The notes: generated by a model from the sequence alone, not told the origin. A stretch of 64,000 bases of DNA from Mesorhizobium sp. NBSH29 (GCF_015500055.1 NZ_CP045492.1:1436501-1500500), one strand, 5' to 3'; positions 9,361-19,092 are shown, numbered from the stretch's first letter. Numbers and translations: made by a program.

Positions 9361-10124
9361 GCGGCCCTCGCATAACGCACCGTGTCAAACCGTGCTGCGA
9401 GCGCGTCATAGAGTAAGATACGTCCCACGAGCGGCTCGCCAATGCCGGTGATCAGCTTGATCACTTCCATCGCCTGCAAAGTTCCCATCACGCCGGTCAG
9501 CGCGCCAACGATGCCCGCTTCAGCACAGGAGGGAATAAGCCCCTCTGGCGGCGGCTCGGGAAACAGGTCGCGATAGCGCGGGAACAGCTTCCCATCGCTC
9601 CCGGTCTCGTAGGGTTTCAGGACCGTCAACGAACCATCGAAGCGGCCAACGGCGGCGTGGACCAGCGGGCGCTGACCCGTGTCGCAGGCATCGGCAAGAC
9701 TATAGCGTGTCGCAAAATTATCCGAACCGTCGACGACAATGTCGTAGGCGGCGATCAGCCCGTTCACGTTGCTGGCATCGAGCCGCATACGGTGCTGGGT
9801 AACCGTCACGTGTGGATTGAGCGCCCCGATGGCCGCTGCCGCGCTTGCGGTTTTCGGCTGGTCGATGGCTGCCATGCCGTGGATTACCTGCCGCTGAAGA
9901 TTGGAGAGCGAAACGATATCATCGTCGACAATCCCGAGCGTGCCGACGCCTGCCGCCGCCAGATAGTGCAGCACCGGCGCGCCAAGGCCGCCAGCGCCAA
10001 TCACCAGAACGCGAGCCCGCTTCAGCCGCTGCTGCCCGCTGCCGCCGATCTCAGGCAAGATGATGTGGCGCGCGTAGCGCTCCAGTTCGTCAGGGGAGAG
10101 CGGTGTGGGATTGGAAACGTTCAT
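9357..10124 (-). CDS. MoeB/ThiF/HesA-family adenylyltransferase
   Basis: An E1-like enzyme that adenylates the C-terminal Gly-Gly of a small sulfur-carrier protein (MoaD or ThiS type). The 255-residue protein shows RYARHIILPEIGGSGQQRL, the nucleotide-binding GAGGLGAPVLHYLAAAG, the SLSNLQRQ motif and the DGSDNFATRY catalytic Asp region, followed by PSCAEAGIVGALTGVMG. Both zinc-binding Cys pairs of E. coli MoeB are absent: the region before FPEPPPEG reads RYRDL, and the C-terminus ends TVRYARAA with no CxxC. Length otherwise matches MoeB. It begins 30 bp after recF and overlaps the aconitase X gene by 4 bp. Molybdopterin-synthase activation is the default role; a specialised role with aconitase X is speculation. 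Confidence 0.85.
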   Translation of the reverse strand: MNVSNPTPLSPDELERYARHIILPEIGGSGQQRLKRARVLVIGAGGLGAPVLHYLAAAGVGTLGIVDDDIVSLSNLQRQVIHGMAAIDQPKTASAAAAIGALNPHVTVTQHRMRLDASNVNGLIAAYDIVVDGSDNFATRYSLADACDTGQRPLVHAAVGRFDGSLTVLKPYETGSDGKLFPRYRDLFPEPPPEGLIPSCAEAGIVGALTGVMGTLQAMEVIKLITGIGEPLVGRILLYDALAARFDTVRYARAA

Positions 10125-10154
10125 ATCCGGAACATAGCATCAGGATCGGCTTTG

Positions 10155-11324
10155 TCAGGTATCAACATTGGCGGACACGCGGCCATGGTCGACATGGAGG
10201 AATTGCGCCCGCCCGCGCAGTGCTGAAAACAGACTGGTTTCGGTGCCGGTCATGAACACCTGACAGCCGAGATCATCCAGGATAGCAAATAATGCTGCGC
10301 GCCGGTCCGCATCCAGATGGGCTGCAATTTCATCAAGCAGCAGGATCGGTACCAACCCGGAAATCTCGCCGCAAAGCCTCGCATGAGACAGGATAAGTCC
10401 GACCAGAAGCGCCTTTTGCTCGCCGGTGGAACACAGTTCAGCTGGCATATCCTTGGGCGAATGACGCACCAACAGGTCTGACCGGTGTGGTCCTTCAAGC
10501 GTGCGCCCGGCGGCACGGTCGCGCTCACGCCCTTCAGCAAGACGCCGGCGGAAATCCTCCTCGACATCGACAGCTGGCCGGTGGCCGATCGCCTCCTCAA
10601 GCGCGCCCGAAAGTGCGAAGTCAGCTTTGGGAAAAGGTGTGTTCTCGGGCAGCCGCGCCACCATGCCCGCAAGCAGGCGCGCCAGTTCGCCCCGCGCTGC
10701 GGCAATCGCGGTACCAGTCTCGGCCATCTGGGTTTCAATGGCCTCGAACCAGCTTCCATTGCGCGAATTTTCCGCCAACAGCCGGTTTCGACCGCGCATC
10801 GCCTTTTCATAATCGAGTGCACGCTGGCCATGGGCCGGATCTACCGCCAATACCAGCCGGTCAAGAAAACGCCGGCGGTCGGCTGCCGGTCCGGTAAACA
10901 GCGCGTCCATGGAAGGCGTAATCCAGGTGACGCGCACCCATTCGAGCAGGCGGTCGGCAGATTTTGACGGTGCACCATTGATGCGCACGCGGCGAACGGT
11001 TTCGCCATCTCCGACTGTCCCTGTCCCGATGCTGCATTCGCCAGCAGGACCGTTCAGTTCGGCATGCAGCGCAAAACCGCTGACGGTTCCTGCCCTCGCG
11101 ACATCACCGTACGGTGCGCGCCGCAGCCCGCGCCCTGGTGTCAGGAAAGAAATAGCTTCGAGAAGATTGGTTTTACCGGCGCCGTTTGCGCCGGTGAAGA
11201 CAACCGGTCCAGGCATCAGCTCAAGTGAAAGAGCTTGATAATTGCGGAAATCGGTCAGCGTCAGCTTGCTGACATGCGGCGCGATCTCGCCGTGTTGCCG
11301 GCCAGCCTGCTCTTGATCCGGCAT
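10155..11324 (-). CDS. recF: DNA replication and repair protein RecF
   Basis: RecF is an SMC-like ABC ATPase that loads RecA at single-strand gaps together with RecO and RecR. Visible motifs are SKLTLTDFRNYQALSLE at the N-terminus, Walker A GANGAGKTNLLEAIS, the ABC signature CSTGEQKALLVGLILSHA and Walker B LLLDEIAAHLDADRR. I choose ATG 11324 (MPDQEQAGRQHG), 13 bases after the dnaN stop, giving 389 residues; the frame stays open back to 11414 but overlaps dnaN there. It is part of the dnaA-dnaN-recF order and appears to be followed in the same operon by the MoeB-like and aconitase X genes. Confidence 0.94.
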   Translation of the reverse strand: MPDQEQAGRQHGEIAPHVSKLTLTDFRNYQALSLELMPGPVVFTGANGAGKTNLLEAISFLTPGRGLRRAPYGDVARAGTVSGFALHAELNGPAGECSIGTGTVGDGETVRRVRINGAPSKSADRLLEWVRVTWITPSMDALFTGPAADRRRFLDRLVLAVDPAHGQRALDYEKAMRGRNRLLAENSRNGSWFEAIETQMAETGTAIAAARGELARLLAGMVARLPENTPFPKADFALSGALEEAIGHRPAVDVEEDFRRRLAEGRERDRAAGRTLEGPHRSDLLVRHSPKDMPAELCSTGEQKALLVGLILSHARLCGEISGLVPILLLDEIAAHLDADRRAALFAILDDLGCQVFMTGTETSLFSALRGRAQFLHVDHGRVSANVDT

Positions 11325-11337
11325 GGCCAGCTGTGAG

Positions 11338-12456
11338 CTAGACACGCATCGGCATGAGCACGTAGAGCGCGTGTTCGTCCGTCGTGTCGTGAATGAGGGT
11401 AGGGGATCCGGCATCCGCCAGCATGAAACGGGCCTCGCTGCCCGAAAGCTGCGCGGTCACATCCATCAGATATTTGGCGTTGAAGCCAATCTCGATTGGA
11501 TCGGACGAGTATTCTGCGTGCACTTCTTCCGTGGCGCTACCCGAATCGGGGTTGTTGACGGCCAGTGTCACCAGCCCCTCGGTGATCGACATCTTCACCG
11601 CGCGTCCACGCTCGGAGGAAATCGTCGAAACGCGGTCAACAGCAGCAGCAAAGCTTTGTCGGTCGATAATCAGCTTCTTATCGTTGCCGGTCGGAATGAC
11701 CCGCTGATAGTCAGGGAACGTCCCGTCGATAAGCTTGGATGTCAGGACGACGCTCCCAATGGTGAAGCGAATTTTGGTGTCGGAAAGTTCGATCGTCACC
11801 GCTACATCTGGGTTATCGACCAGCTTTTGCAACTCGCTGACAGTCTTGCGTGGAATGATGATGCCGGGCATGCCTTCGCAGCCTGCAGGAGCTTCCATTT
11901 CGGCACGCGCCAGCCGGTGGCCATCGGTCGCCACCGAGCGCAGCTTCAATTTCCCGCCGCTTTCAATCGCGTGCAGGTAGATGCCGTTCAGATAATAGCG
12001 GGTTTCCTCGGTCGAGATCGCAAACTGCGTCTTTTCAATCAGGCCCTTGAGCGCTGCCGAGTCGATCCGAAAAATATGCGAGAACGCGCCAGCCGTGAGC
12101 TCGGGAAAATCCGATTGCGGCAGGCATTGAAGCCGGAAATTCGACCGGCCCGAGATGACCGACATGGACTGACCTTCGTCGTCCGTCTTCAGCATCACTT
12201 CCGCGCCATCTGAAAGCTTGCGCACGATGTCGTAGAGCAGGTGTGCAGGAACGGTTGTCGCACCGCCTTGCTCCACATTGGCGGCCGTGGCTTCGGTCAC
12301 TTCCAGGTCAAGGTCGGTTGCCTTCATCTCCAGGCTTGCGCCGGTGCCGGCCAGAAGCACGTTGGAGAGAATCGGAATGGTGTTCCGGCGCTCAACGACA
12401 CGGTGAACGTGGTTCAGCGACTTCAGAAGATTAGAGCGTTCAATGACTACACGCAT
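11338..12456 (-). CDS. dnaN: DNA polymerase III beta sliding clamp
   Basis: The ring-shaped homodimeric clamp that tethers DNA polymerases to the template. The 372-residue protein starts MRVVIERSNLLKSLNHVHRVVERRNTIPILSN and ends in the canonical hydrophobic C-terminus YVLMPMRV, which contributes to the partner-binding pocket. Three repeated clamp folds of about 120 residues are consistent with the length. It lies 212 bp downstream of dnaA, a gap large enough for its own promoter, and 13 bp upstream of recF. Confidence 0.96.
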   Translation of the reverse strand: MRVVIERSNLLKSLNHVHRVVERRNTIPILSNVLLAGTGASLEMKATDLDLEVTEATAANVEQGGATTVPAHLLYDIVRKLSDGAEVMLKTDDEGQSMSVISGRSNFRLQCLPQSDFPELTAGAFSHIFRIDSAALKGLIEKTQFAISTEETRYYLNGIYLHAIESGGKLKLRSVATDGHRLARAEMEAPAGCEGMPGIIIPRKTVSELQKLVDNPDVAVTIELSDTKIRFTIGSVVLTSKLIDGTFPDYQRVIPTGNDKKLIIDRQSFAAAVDRVSTISSERGRAVKMSITEGLVTLAVNNPDSGSATEEVHAEYSSDPIEIGFNAKYLMDVTAQLSGSEARFMLADAGSPTLIHDTTDEHALYVLMPMRV

Positions 12457-12668
12457 GACGAGTTGGTCTCGCTACAATGGAAGGTGCGGAATTCCGCCGA
12501 CGGGTTCGTCGCGAAGGACCGCAACTGGGTCAGAATCGCTGCAAACTGACAGGAAAACACCGGTAAAGGCAAGCCCGCGGAGGGCTGAGACAGCACTTCC
12601 GAGGGCTTTCTGGGGATAACGCCTGCATTGCAGGAGGGAGGTCCGCCGCATCCCCGTTTTTGCAGTGC
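12457..12668 (-). other. dnaA-dnaN intergenic region
   Basis: This 212-bp non-coding gap lies between dnaA and dnaN. One DnaA-box-like 9-mer is visible on the minus strand at 12611-12619 (TTATCCCCA, one mismatch to TTATCCACA). A single box is not evidence of an origin. The rest probably carries the dnaN promoter; no clear terminator is seen. Confidence 0.4.
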
Positions 12669-14213
12669 TTACGCCTGATCGGAGATCAGCCTGCGGAGCA
12701 GTTCGAGCTCCTGCGCCAGCGTGTTGTCGTCGCCCGATAGGCCCTCGATCTTGCGCACCGCGTGGAGAACCGTGGTGTGATCACGCCCGCCAAAGCGCCG
12801 GCCGATCTCAGGCAGCGAGCGCGGCGTCATCACCTTGGCCAGATACATGGCGATCTGCCGCGGCTTGACGATGGTGCGCGTGCGCCGGTTGGACAACAGC
12901 TCCGTCTTCGACACATTGTAATGCCGCGCCACGATGCGCTGGATGTCCTCGATCCGCACCCGCTTGGGCTCGCCGGAGCGATAGATGTGGCCCAAAATCT
13001 CATCGATTCGGTCGATAGTGATCTGCGGTTCGAACGAATGGCGAAACAAGAGCTGGTTGAACGCGCCCTCGAGCTCGCGACCGCTGCCGGTGACGGTCCG
13101 TGCGACGTGGGTGAGGATGTCGTCTGGAATGTTCAGCGACTGATCCTCTGCCTTGGCGGCCGCATGCCTGAGCTTCAGCATGCCAAGGCGCATACCAAAA
13201 TCTGGCGACGACATCTCCAGCGCAACGCCGCCGTTGAGGCGCGAACGCACCCGCGGCTCGAGCGATTCCAATTCCGAAGGCGGGCGGTCAGCAGCCACGA
13301 CTACCTGCTTGGCGCTGTCCAGCAGCATGTTGATGAGGTGACAGAATTCGTGCTGGATCGATTTGCCCTGCAGGAATTGCATGTCGTCGATGATCAGCAG
13401 ATCAATGTCGCGCAACTGCTCCTTCAACGTCAGCGCATTGTTGTCGCGGATCGCGGTGGCAAAGCGCCACATGAAATACTCCGCCGTGAGATAGACCACC
13501 CGCGATTGCGGATTCTGGCGCAGCGCTTCGGCGGCGATGGCCTGCAACAGATGGGTTTTGCCCAGCCCGACAGTCGCATGCAGGAACAGCGGGTTAAAAC
13601 GCACCGCCGTCGACTGCGATTCGGCTACGGCCTTGGCAGCTGCGAAAGCGACGCGGTTTGACGGGCCCTCGATGAAGGACTGGAACGTGTAGCGACCATC
13701 AAGCGGCGAGCCCAGAACGGTCTGGCGACCCTCGGTCGGCGCAGCGCCATTGCGGGAGACCGGAAGGCGGTCTGATCGCACAGAAGCCAGTGTGCCGGAG
13801 CCGAGCGCCGTCTGCGTCGGCTTCAAGGCCTTGCGCATCAAAGGCTGATCGATCTCGGGCAGCGCACGGCTTTGTCGCGTTGCGCTGCGCACTACGATTT
13901 CGATCTTCAGGCAGTCGGGTTCTTCTTTACGCCAAAGTTCGTTGATCAGGTCGAGGTAGTGACCGTTGATCCATGAGCGCAGGAAAGCCGTCGGCACCGA
14001 AAGCCGTGCAAGCCCTTTGGAGGCTTCCGCAAGCTTCATCCTCCCAAACCAGCTGGAATAGACTTCGCTGCCAAGGCGTGCCTTCAGCTGGATCTTTACC
14101 CGGTCAAACGTGTTTTCTGCGTTCCCTGCGACTGCCGCTCCCATAACCTGCCCCTCAATGCTGTTGTGAAAAGGAATATGGCCCCCCGCTTCCCTTTCGA
14201 TTGCGCTCTGCAT
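12669..14213 (-). CDS. dnaA: Chromosomal replication initiator DnaA
   Basis: DnaA is the AAA+ initiator that binds DnaA boxes, opens oriC and loads helicase. It has 514 residues from ATG 14213 ([11 protein letters not shown], with AAGGA upstream); a TTG 30 bases further upstream is less likely. Domain I contains [11 protein letters not shown] and a variable linker follows. The AAA+ core has Walker [17 protein letters not shown] (near 230) and Walker [14 protein letters not shown]. The C-terminal DNA-binding domain has the signature [20 protein letters not shown]. It is preceded by a long leader with GANTC sites and lies downstream of rpsT, whose own terminator separates the two. Confidence 0.96.
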   Translation of the reverse strand: MQSAIEREAGGHIPFHNSIEGQVMGAAVAGNAENTFDRVKIQLKARLGSEVYSSWFGRMKLAEASKGLARLSVPTAFLRSWINGHYLDLINELWRKEEPDCLKIEIVVRSATRQSRALPEIDQPLMRKALKPTQTALGSGTLASVRSDRLPVSRNGAAPTEGRQTVLGSPLDGRYTFQSFIEGPSNRVAFAAAKAVAESQSTAVRFNPLFLHATVGLGKTHLLQAIAAEALRQNPQSRVVYLTAEYFMWRFATAIRDNNALTLKEQLRDIDLLIIDDMQFLQGKSIQHEFCHLINMLLDSAKQVVVAADRPPSELESLEPRVRSRLNGGVALEMSSPDFGMRLGMLKLRHAAAKAEDQSLNIPDDILTHVARTVTGSGRELEGAFNQLLFRHSFEPQITIDRIDEILGHIYRSGEPKRVRIEDIQRIVARHYNVSKTELLSNRRTRTIVKPRQIAMYLAKVMTPRSLPEIGRRFGGRDHTTVLHAVRKIEGLSGDDNTLAQELELLRRLISDQA

Positions 14214-14963
14214 GATCGTCCCAGTCCTTATGTTGGTCGCCAATCACACCTCCGCCCGGTGCTGAATGACAACAATTCGTTTTCACCGGGCGCCATCCGC
14301 GTGGCCGCCCAGTCCTCTACCCGAACGCCGATTTGACGTTCCAGGCGTTGCCGCGTCCCCTGTCTGCGCAAGGCCAAACTTTCCCGAGTCCGGCGCGAAC
14401 GCCAGAGTGAAAGTCACCCCGATCCAGGATCTTCAGCGTCAGGTCGTTTTGGATTGTCAAAGCTTCGCCACCCGCGGATAATCTCCCGCGCTGCATATTT
14501 CAGCAATTTCAGCTAGGCTCCGAGGCTGTCCGGCCCGTCCCTCTTGATGTTTTGAGACTACAAAAAACGCTGTGGACAGGGCAAGGCCACGGCTAACGGA
14601 TTTTTAACGAATCTGGTTAGCAGAGCGGTTCCCGTCGCGCGCCAGAACGCACGAAAAACGAATAAACTGTTTTGATTCAAAACCTTTTCGCAGTGCCGAA
14701 TTTGGGTCAACTGGCGAAGAAATAAATTCAAAAAAACTGCTTGACACTGAGTCAACCGGGGAGGCTGGCAGCTGCTATGAACAAGCTGTTGACAACCTCC
14801 TGTAAGCGTTTGAATTTATTGATGAAATAGTGATGAAGCTCTGCGGGTAACGGGTCCCGGTCGGGGCCGTAGGAGAACATATACAGACCACACGCCGGCA
14901 AAGCGTTTTATACCCGGATAACCCGGCGGCAGTGGCATTGGGCTAAGTGTTGCCCGGCAAACG
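14214..14963 (-). promoter_or_regulatory. Long dnaA upstream region with GANTC sites
   Basis: About 750 bp without a recognisable gene between dnaA and the rpsT terminator. It contains GANTC sequences, the CcrM methylation target of alphaproteobacteria, at 14396-14400, 14609-14613, 14674-14678 and 14749-14753. It also has a CtrA-like element CTAA-N7-TTAA at 14593-14607 (one mismatch), an AT-rich stretch around 14650-14740, and one weak DnaA-box-like 9-mer at 14571-14579 (two mismatches). Most likely this is a regulated dnaA promoter and leader. I see no cluster of strong DnaA boxes, so it is not a convincing oriC; in related species oriC lies near hemE. Confidence 0.5.
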
Positions 14964-14990
14964 AAAAAACCCGGCTCGTGAGAGCCGGGT
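14964..14990 (-). terminator. Rho-independent terminator of rpsT
   Basis: On the minus strand ACCCGGCTCT-CACG-AGCCGGGT is followed by a T run (TTTTTT), 30 bases after the rpsT stop. The stem is nearly perfect. It should isolate rpsT transcription from the dnaA leader. Confidence 0.9.
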
Positions 14991-15019
14991 CCATCGGACA
15001 CTGAGTCTAAATACAGAGT

Positions 15020-15286
15020 TTATGCGGAAAGCGTCTTCAGACGCTGGGCAAGCCGCGAAACTTTGCGTGAGGCTGTATTCTTGTGGAACACACCCTTGCC
15101 GGCAGCACGCATCAATTCCGGCTGGGCGGCCTGGAAGGCAGCTTCAGCGGCGGTCTTGTCGCCAGAAGCCAGCGCCTCTTCCACTGCGCGCAGATAAGTG
15201 CGCACGCGCGAACGGCGCGTCTTGTTGACTTCTGCGCGGCGCGCGATCTTTCGCGTTGCCTTTTTGGCCGAGGATGTGTTGGCCAT
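15020..15286 (-). CDS. rpsT: 30S ribosomal protein S20
   Basis: A primary 16S rRNA-binding protein of the small subunit. The 88-residue, strongly basic, helical protein begins [20 protein letters not shown] and ends [13 protein letters not shown], matching the S20 family along its length. A good terminator follows. Its position between echA and dnaA is conserved in Rhizobiales. Confidence 0.97.
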   Translation of the reverse strand: MANTSSAKKATRKIARRAEVNKTRRSRVRTYLRAVEEALASGDKTAAEAAFQAAQPELMRAAGKGVFHKNTASRKVSRLAQRLKTLSA

Positions 15287-15437
15287 GATGCCTCTCTTCT
15301 ATCTGCAAATGGCGCCGTGGCATTAGCCGGGCACAAAAACAAAGGGCAGCCGGAGGGCCACCTCAGTTGTCGCGGCTTATAATGCAGCTTGATTGAGGCG
15401 TCAACGCCGCATCGTGGTCTTTCTGCACAGGTGGCGC

Positions 15438-16211
15438 TCAGCGGTTTCGAAACTGTGCAGGCCGCTTTTCCACGAACGCCGCCATTCCCTCTTTCTGGTC
15501 CTCAAGCGCGAACATGGCGTGGAAGATGCGGCGCTCGAAACGCAGCCCCTCAGCCAGCGTCGTCTCATAGGCGCGGTTGATCGCCTCCTTGTTCATCATC
15601 ACCGAGGGCAGCGAAAAACCGGCGATCTTCTCGGCGGCCTTCAAGGCTTCGTCAAGAAGTTCACCCGCTGGCACGACACGTGACACGAGGCCTGCGCGTT
15701 CGGCCTCAGCGGCATCCATCATCCGCCCCGTCAGGCACATATCCATGGCCTTGGATTTTCCAACAAAACGCGTCAGCCGCTGCGATCCGCCCATGCCCGG
15801 CATCACGCCTAGCGTGATTTCAGGCTGCCCGAATTTGGCGTTGTCGCCGGCAATAATGAAATCGCACATCATGGCGAGTTCACAGCCGCCGCCAAGAGCG
15901 TAACCAGCCACTGCCGCGATGATCGGTTTGCGGGTCTGGGTCACGCCTTCCCAGCCTGAGAAGAAGTCTTCCAGATAAGCCTCGACGTAGCTCTTGGCCT
16001 GCATCTCCTTGATGTCGGCGCCAGCGGCGAATGCTTTTTCCGAGCCGGTGAGGACGATCGCACCAATTCCGGCATCGGCATCAAATACTTTCAACGCGGC
16101 AACCAGTTCGCCGAGCAGCTTGGAATTGAGTGCGTTCAGGGCCTTTGGCCGGTTGAGCGTGACCAGGCCTACCTTGCCGCGGGTCTCAACGAGGATTGTT
16201 TCATAGTCCAT
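15438..16211 (-). CDS. Enoyl-CoA hydratase (crotonase family)
   Basis: Hydrates 2-enoyl-CoA to 3-hydroxyacyl-CoA in fatty acid or related acyl-CoA degradation. The 257-residue protein has the oxyanion-hole segments [14 protein letters not shown] (near 65) and [15 protein letters not shown] (near 105), and the catalytic glutamates in [20 protein letters not shown]. The C-terminal helix ends [12 protein letters not shown], as in short-chain hydratases. It is followed by rpsT and preceded by mutM 37 bp away, an order conserved in rhizobia. The precise acyl-CoA preference cannot be read from sequence. Confidence 0.9.
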   Translation of the reverse strand: MDYETILVETRGKVGLVTLNRPKALNALNSKLLGELVAALKVFDADAGIGAIVLTGSEKAFAAGADIKEMQAKSYVEAYLEDFFSGWEGVTQTRKPIIAAVAGYALGGGCELAMMCDFIIAGDNAKFGQPEITLGVMPGMGGSQRLTRFVGKSKAMDMCLTGRMMDAAEAERAGLVSRVVPAGELLDEALKAAEKIAGFSLPSVMMNKEAINRAYETTLAEGLRFERRIFHAMFALEDQKEGMAAFVEKRPAQFRNR

Positions 16212-16248
16212 GTCCGGCCTCCAGCATGCAGAATATCAACCGAGTACC

Positions 16249-17136
16249 CTACCGCTGGCAGGTGGGGCAATAGAAAGTCGAGCGCCCGCTCTGGACGATA
16301 CGCTGGACTGTGCCGCTGCACGTCGCGCGCGGACAGGGTGCTCCTTCCCGATCGTAGACGCTGAACCGGTGCTGGAAATATCCAAGCGATCCGTCGGTCT
16401 GGATGTGATCCCGCAATGACGAGCCACCGGCGGCGATGGCATCTGCGATCACGTCCCGGATTGCCTCGGCCAGACGTTCGGCCCGCACTCCCGGTCTGCC
16501 GGATCGGGGAGCAATGGACCCTGCCGCGCGAAGCGGCGAGAGCTGCGCCCGCCACAACGCCTCGGCGACATAGATGTTGCCGAGACCGGCGATGAGTGTC
16601 TGATCAAGCAGCGCGGCCTTCAGCGGCGCCTTCTTGTTGCGCAGCAGGTCTGCGAGCAACGCCCCGCTCAGCGTATTGCCGGTTGGCTCCACTCCCAGAT
16701 GAGCCAACATAGGATGGGCATTCAGGTCACCGTCTTCCGCAAACAGCATGAAGCCAAACCGTCTCGGGTCATTAAAGACCACCCGCGCGGTGTCGTTCTG
16801 TTTACGCAGGGTGAACACCACATGATCATGAGCGGCGATTTTACCGCGCTCATGGTGAAAGGTGCCAGGAGCCAGATCGGTGTCAGCCTCCACGCGGAAC
16901 GATCCCGACATTCCAAGGTGACAGATCAGAGAAGGTCCACCCTCGAGAGCGACTATGAGATATTTGGCGCGCCGGGAAAGAGCGGACACGGTGCGGCCAG
17001 CCAGCCTTTCGGCAAAATGGGGTGGAAACGGAAAGCGCAGATTGGGTCGCCGGACCTCGACTCTGGTGATCACGGCTCCCTCGAACACCGGTTGCAGCCC
17101 GCGGCGGACAGTCTCGACTTCGGGAAGCTCAGGCAT
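16249..17136 (-). CDS. mutM: Formamidopyrimidine-DNA glycosylase MutM
   Basis: A bifunctional glycosylase/AP lyase that removes 8-oxoguanine and formamidopyrimidines. It starts with the obligatory [14 protein letters not shown], whose Pro2 is the nucleophile and Glu3 the catalytic acid. The H2TH region includes [18 protein letters not shown]. The C-terminal zinc finger reads CPRATC...FYCPTCQR; the first Cys pair is spaced by four residues, common in this group. It has 295 residues. Its start overlaps the end of deoB by 8 bp, so the two are probably cotranscribed, with echA 37 bp downstream. Confidence 0.95.
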   Translation of the reverse strand: MPELPEVETVRRGLQPVFEGAVITRVEVRRPNLRFPFPPHFAERLAGRTVSALSRRAKYLIVALEGGPSLICHLGMSGSFRVEADTDLAPGTFHHERGKIAAHDHVVFTLRKQNDTARVVFNDPRRFGFMLFAEDGDLNAHPMLAHLGVEPTGNTLSGALLADLLRNKKAPLKAALLDQTLIAGLGNIYVAEALWRAQLSPLRAAGSIAPRSGRPGVRAERLAEAIRDVIADAIAAGGSSLRDHIQTDGSLGYFQHRFSVYDREGAPCPRATCSGTVQRIVQSGRSTFYCPTCQR

Positions 17137-18373
17137 CGGCTGCTATGGACGGGTAGAACGAGGTGCCATGCGGTCCGGCTGCCATGCCGAGATGCTCGGC
17201 AACGGTCTGGCCGATATCGGAAAATGTCGAGCGCAGGCCGATCGGGCCTCCCCGGTTGCCCTTGGCGATCCCGAAAATGGGAACGCGTTCTCTGGTATGC
17301 TCCGTGCCCGGCCAGGAAGGGTCGCACCCATGGTCGGCCGTGAGCAGGAAAAGATCACCCGGTTGAAGCAGCACAAGTGCCTCTGGAATTCGGCGGTCAA
17401 AGGCTTCAAGCGCTGCGGCATATCCTGCAACGTCGCGCCGGTGCCCGTAGAGAGAATCGAAATCGACAAAATTGGCGAACACCAGATCGCCATCGCCGGC
17501 ATCTGCCATGGCGTCGAGTGCGGCGTCGAACAGCGCCATGTTACCCGCTCCCTTGCGTACTTCGGAAACACCGCGATGCGCAAAAATATCGCCGATCTTG
17601 CCGATGCCGATCACCCGGCTACCGCGCTCGGTCAGACGATCCAGAACTGTTGGCTCCGGCGGCGGCACGGAAAAGTCGCGTCGGTTTGCAGTACGCTCGA
17701 AATTTTCAGGGCTGTCGCCGACGAAAGGTCTGGCAATAACGCGGCCAATGTTCAGCGGATCGACCAGCCGTCGTGCGATGAGGCACAGTTCATAGAGGCG
17801 TTCCAGCCCGAAATGTTCTTCATGGGCAGCGATCTGCAGCACCGAATCGGCTGATGTATAGAGAATAGGCTTGCCGCTCGACATGTGCGCGCCTCCCAGT
17901 TCCGCAATGATCTCTGTCCCTGAAGCATGCCGGTTGCCGAGAATCCCCGGCAGGTTGGCGTCTTTAATGATAGCTTCGGTTAGAAAGTGGGGGAAAGTCG
18001 GGATGGTGTTGGGGAAGTAACCCCAGTCAAAAAGCACCGGCACACCGGCAATCTCCCAATGACCCGAGGGTGTGTCCTTGCCGCTCGAAATTTCATCGGA
18101 AGCGCCAAAGAAGGCAGAAGGCGCTAGCGGTGCAGGTGCGAGAAAACCGGCATCGAACGAGCACGCTCTATCCGCCGCTTGTTGAATGCCCAAGCTCGTC
18201 ATGTTGGGGACGCAAAGCCGTCCGGCACGAACGCCTTCCCGGTCACAGCGACCGCTGGCGCAGGCGGCTGCGATATGCAGGAATGTGTTTGCGCCTTCAT
18301 CGCGAAAGTGTTGGGCGTCGGCAGCGCCACCAACGCCGAAGGAATCAAGAACGAAGACAAAAGCGCGTTTCAT
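17129..18373 (-). CDS. deoB: Phosphopentomutase
   Basis: Interconverts (deoxy)ribose-1-phosphate and 5-phosphate in nucleoside salvage. It is an alkaline-phosphatase-superfamily enzyme using two Mn ions. Motifs: [15 protein letters not shown]-like N-terminus ([17 protein letters not shown]), the phosphorylated Thr/Ser loop [17 protein letters not shown] near residue 95, and the metal-binding [18 protein letters not shown] near residue 345. The 414 residues match the family. It is the first gene of a leftward group with mutM. The neighbouring Tad genes upstream are unrelated in function. Confidence 0.94.
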   Translation of the reverse strand: MKRAFVFVLDSFGVGGAADAQHFRDEGANTFLHIAAACASGRCDREGVRAGRLCVPNMTSLGIQQAADRACSFDAGFLAPAPLAPSAFFGASDEISSGKDTPSGHWEIAGVPVLFDWGYFPNTIPTFPHFLTEAIIKDANLPGILGNRHASGTEIIAELGGAHMSSGKPILYTSADSVLQIAAHEEHFGLERLYELCLIARRLVDPLNIGRVIARPFVGDSPENFERTANRRDFSVPPPEPTVLDRLTERGSRVIGIGKIGDIFAHRGVSEVRKGAGNMALFDAALDAMADAGDGDLVFANFVDFDSLYGHRRDVAGYAAALEAFDRRIPEALVLLQPGDLFLLTADHGCDPSWPGTEHTRERVPIFGIAKGNRGGPIGLRSTFSDIGQTVAEHLGMAAGPHGTSFYPSIAADA

Positions 18374-18473
18374 GGGTTCCGTTCGATGCGCACACCGGGC
18401 TGAACTACAGCCTTAAGAGCCATTGCCGGCAATGGCAATTCGTTTGCTCAATGAGGCACCTTGAACCAGATTG

Positions 18474-19079
18474 CTACGAATAGCAGTCTGTGCAGAGGAT
18501 GTTGACGCTGATGCGAGGACGCATGAAGTAGGTCTCCTTCATCTCATAGGAAGGCCGAGACCCACCAAGTCCTGCACGGTCATTGGTCGTACTGCTGAAA
18601 GTGATAGCTGGTTTGTAGCTGAGGTTGCTTTCGACCCGGATCAGGAATGCCCCAGGCGTACGAAGCTTTTCCGGGAGTGTCTCCGGCGATCCTACAGCCG
18701 CTCCGGGAGAATATGAGTTGCTGCCTGATACTTTATACGCCCATGCAACCGTTGGCTTTGCAGCCGCATCATTGCTCACGGTTATCGCGGTGATCGTAAC
18801 CGCAGGATCCGAGCGATTGTAGGGCTGGATAATAGATCTGCCGATGGTCAGAATGCCCTGCAACTCCGACTTTTTCATCGTGTTTTCCTGAGCGACAAGG
18901 TCGCCAATGGTGCTGCCGGCGCGGCCAACTTTTCGGCTCGTGTCGACACCGAGGGCCAGCTCCCAAGTCACCAGGCACATCCCGATAAGGAGCGGAGCGA
19001 CCATCGCAAATTCGATCGCTGCTACCCCCCGATGATCAGACTTTATCTTTCCGATAAATGTTGAAATCGATCTGAACAT
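18474..19079 (-). CDS. TadE-like pseudopilin (second of two)
   Basis: A probable minor pilin or pseudopilin of the Tad pilus. After a short basic N-terminus (MFRSISTFIGKIKSDHRG) comes the TadE-type cleavage region and hydrophobic helix VAAIEFAMVAPLLIGMCLV; the Glu after the Gly is the prepilin-peptidase signature. The remaining 150 residues are a periplasmic domain with CTDCYS at the extreme C-terminus, a Cys pair common at the end of TadE/TadG proteins. I chose ATG 19079 because GCGGGGG precedes it and it clears the upstream gene stop by 13 bp; the frame extends to 19127. It lies in a leftward unit with another TadE gene, divergent from the main tad operon. Confidence 0.8.
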   Translation of the reverse strand: MFRSISTFIGKIKSDHRGVAAIEFAMVAPLLIGMCLVTWELALGVDTSRKVGRAGSTIGDLVAQENTMKKSELQGILTIGRSIIQPYNRSDPAVTITAITVSNDAAAKPTVAWAYKVSGSNSYSPGAAVGSPETLPEKLRTPGAFLIRVESNLSYKPAITFSSTTNDRAGLGGSRPSYEMKETYFMRPRISVNILCTDCYS

Positions 19080-19092
19080 AGCCCCCGCCACG

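Noticed and set aside
11323-12213. 296-codon open frame antisense to dnaN
   Set aside because: dnaN is unambiguous and the antisense product resembles nothing.
14214-14963. Possible chromosomal origin upstream of dnaA
   Set aside because: Only weak, isolated DnaA-box-like sequences are present and no clustered consensus boxes; related genomes place oriC near hemE.
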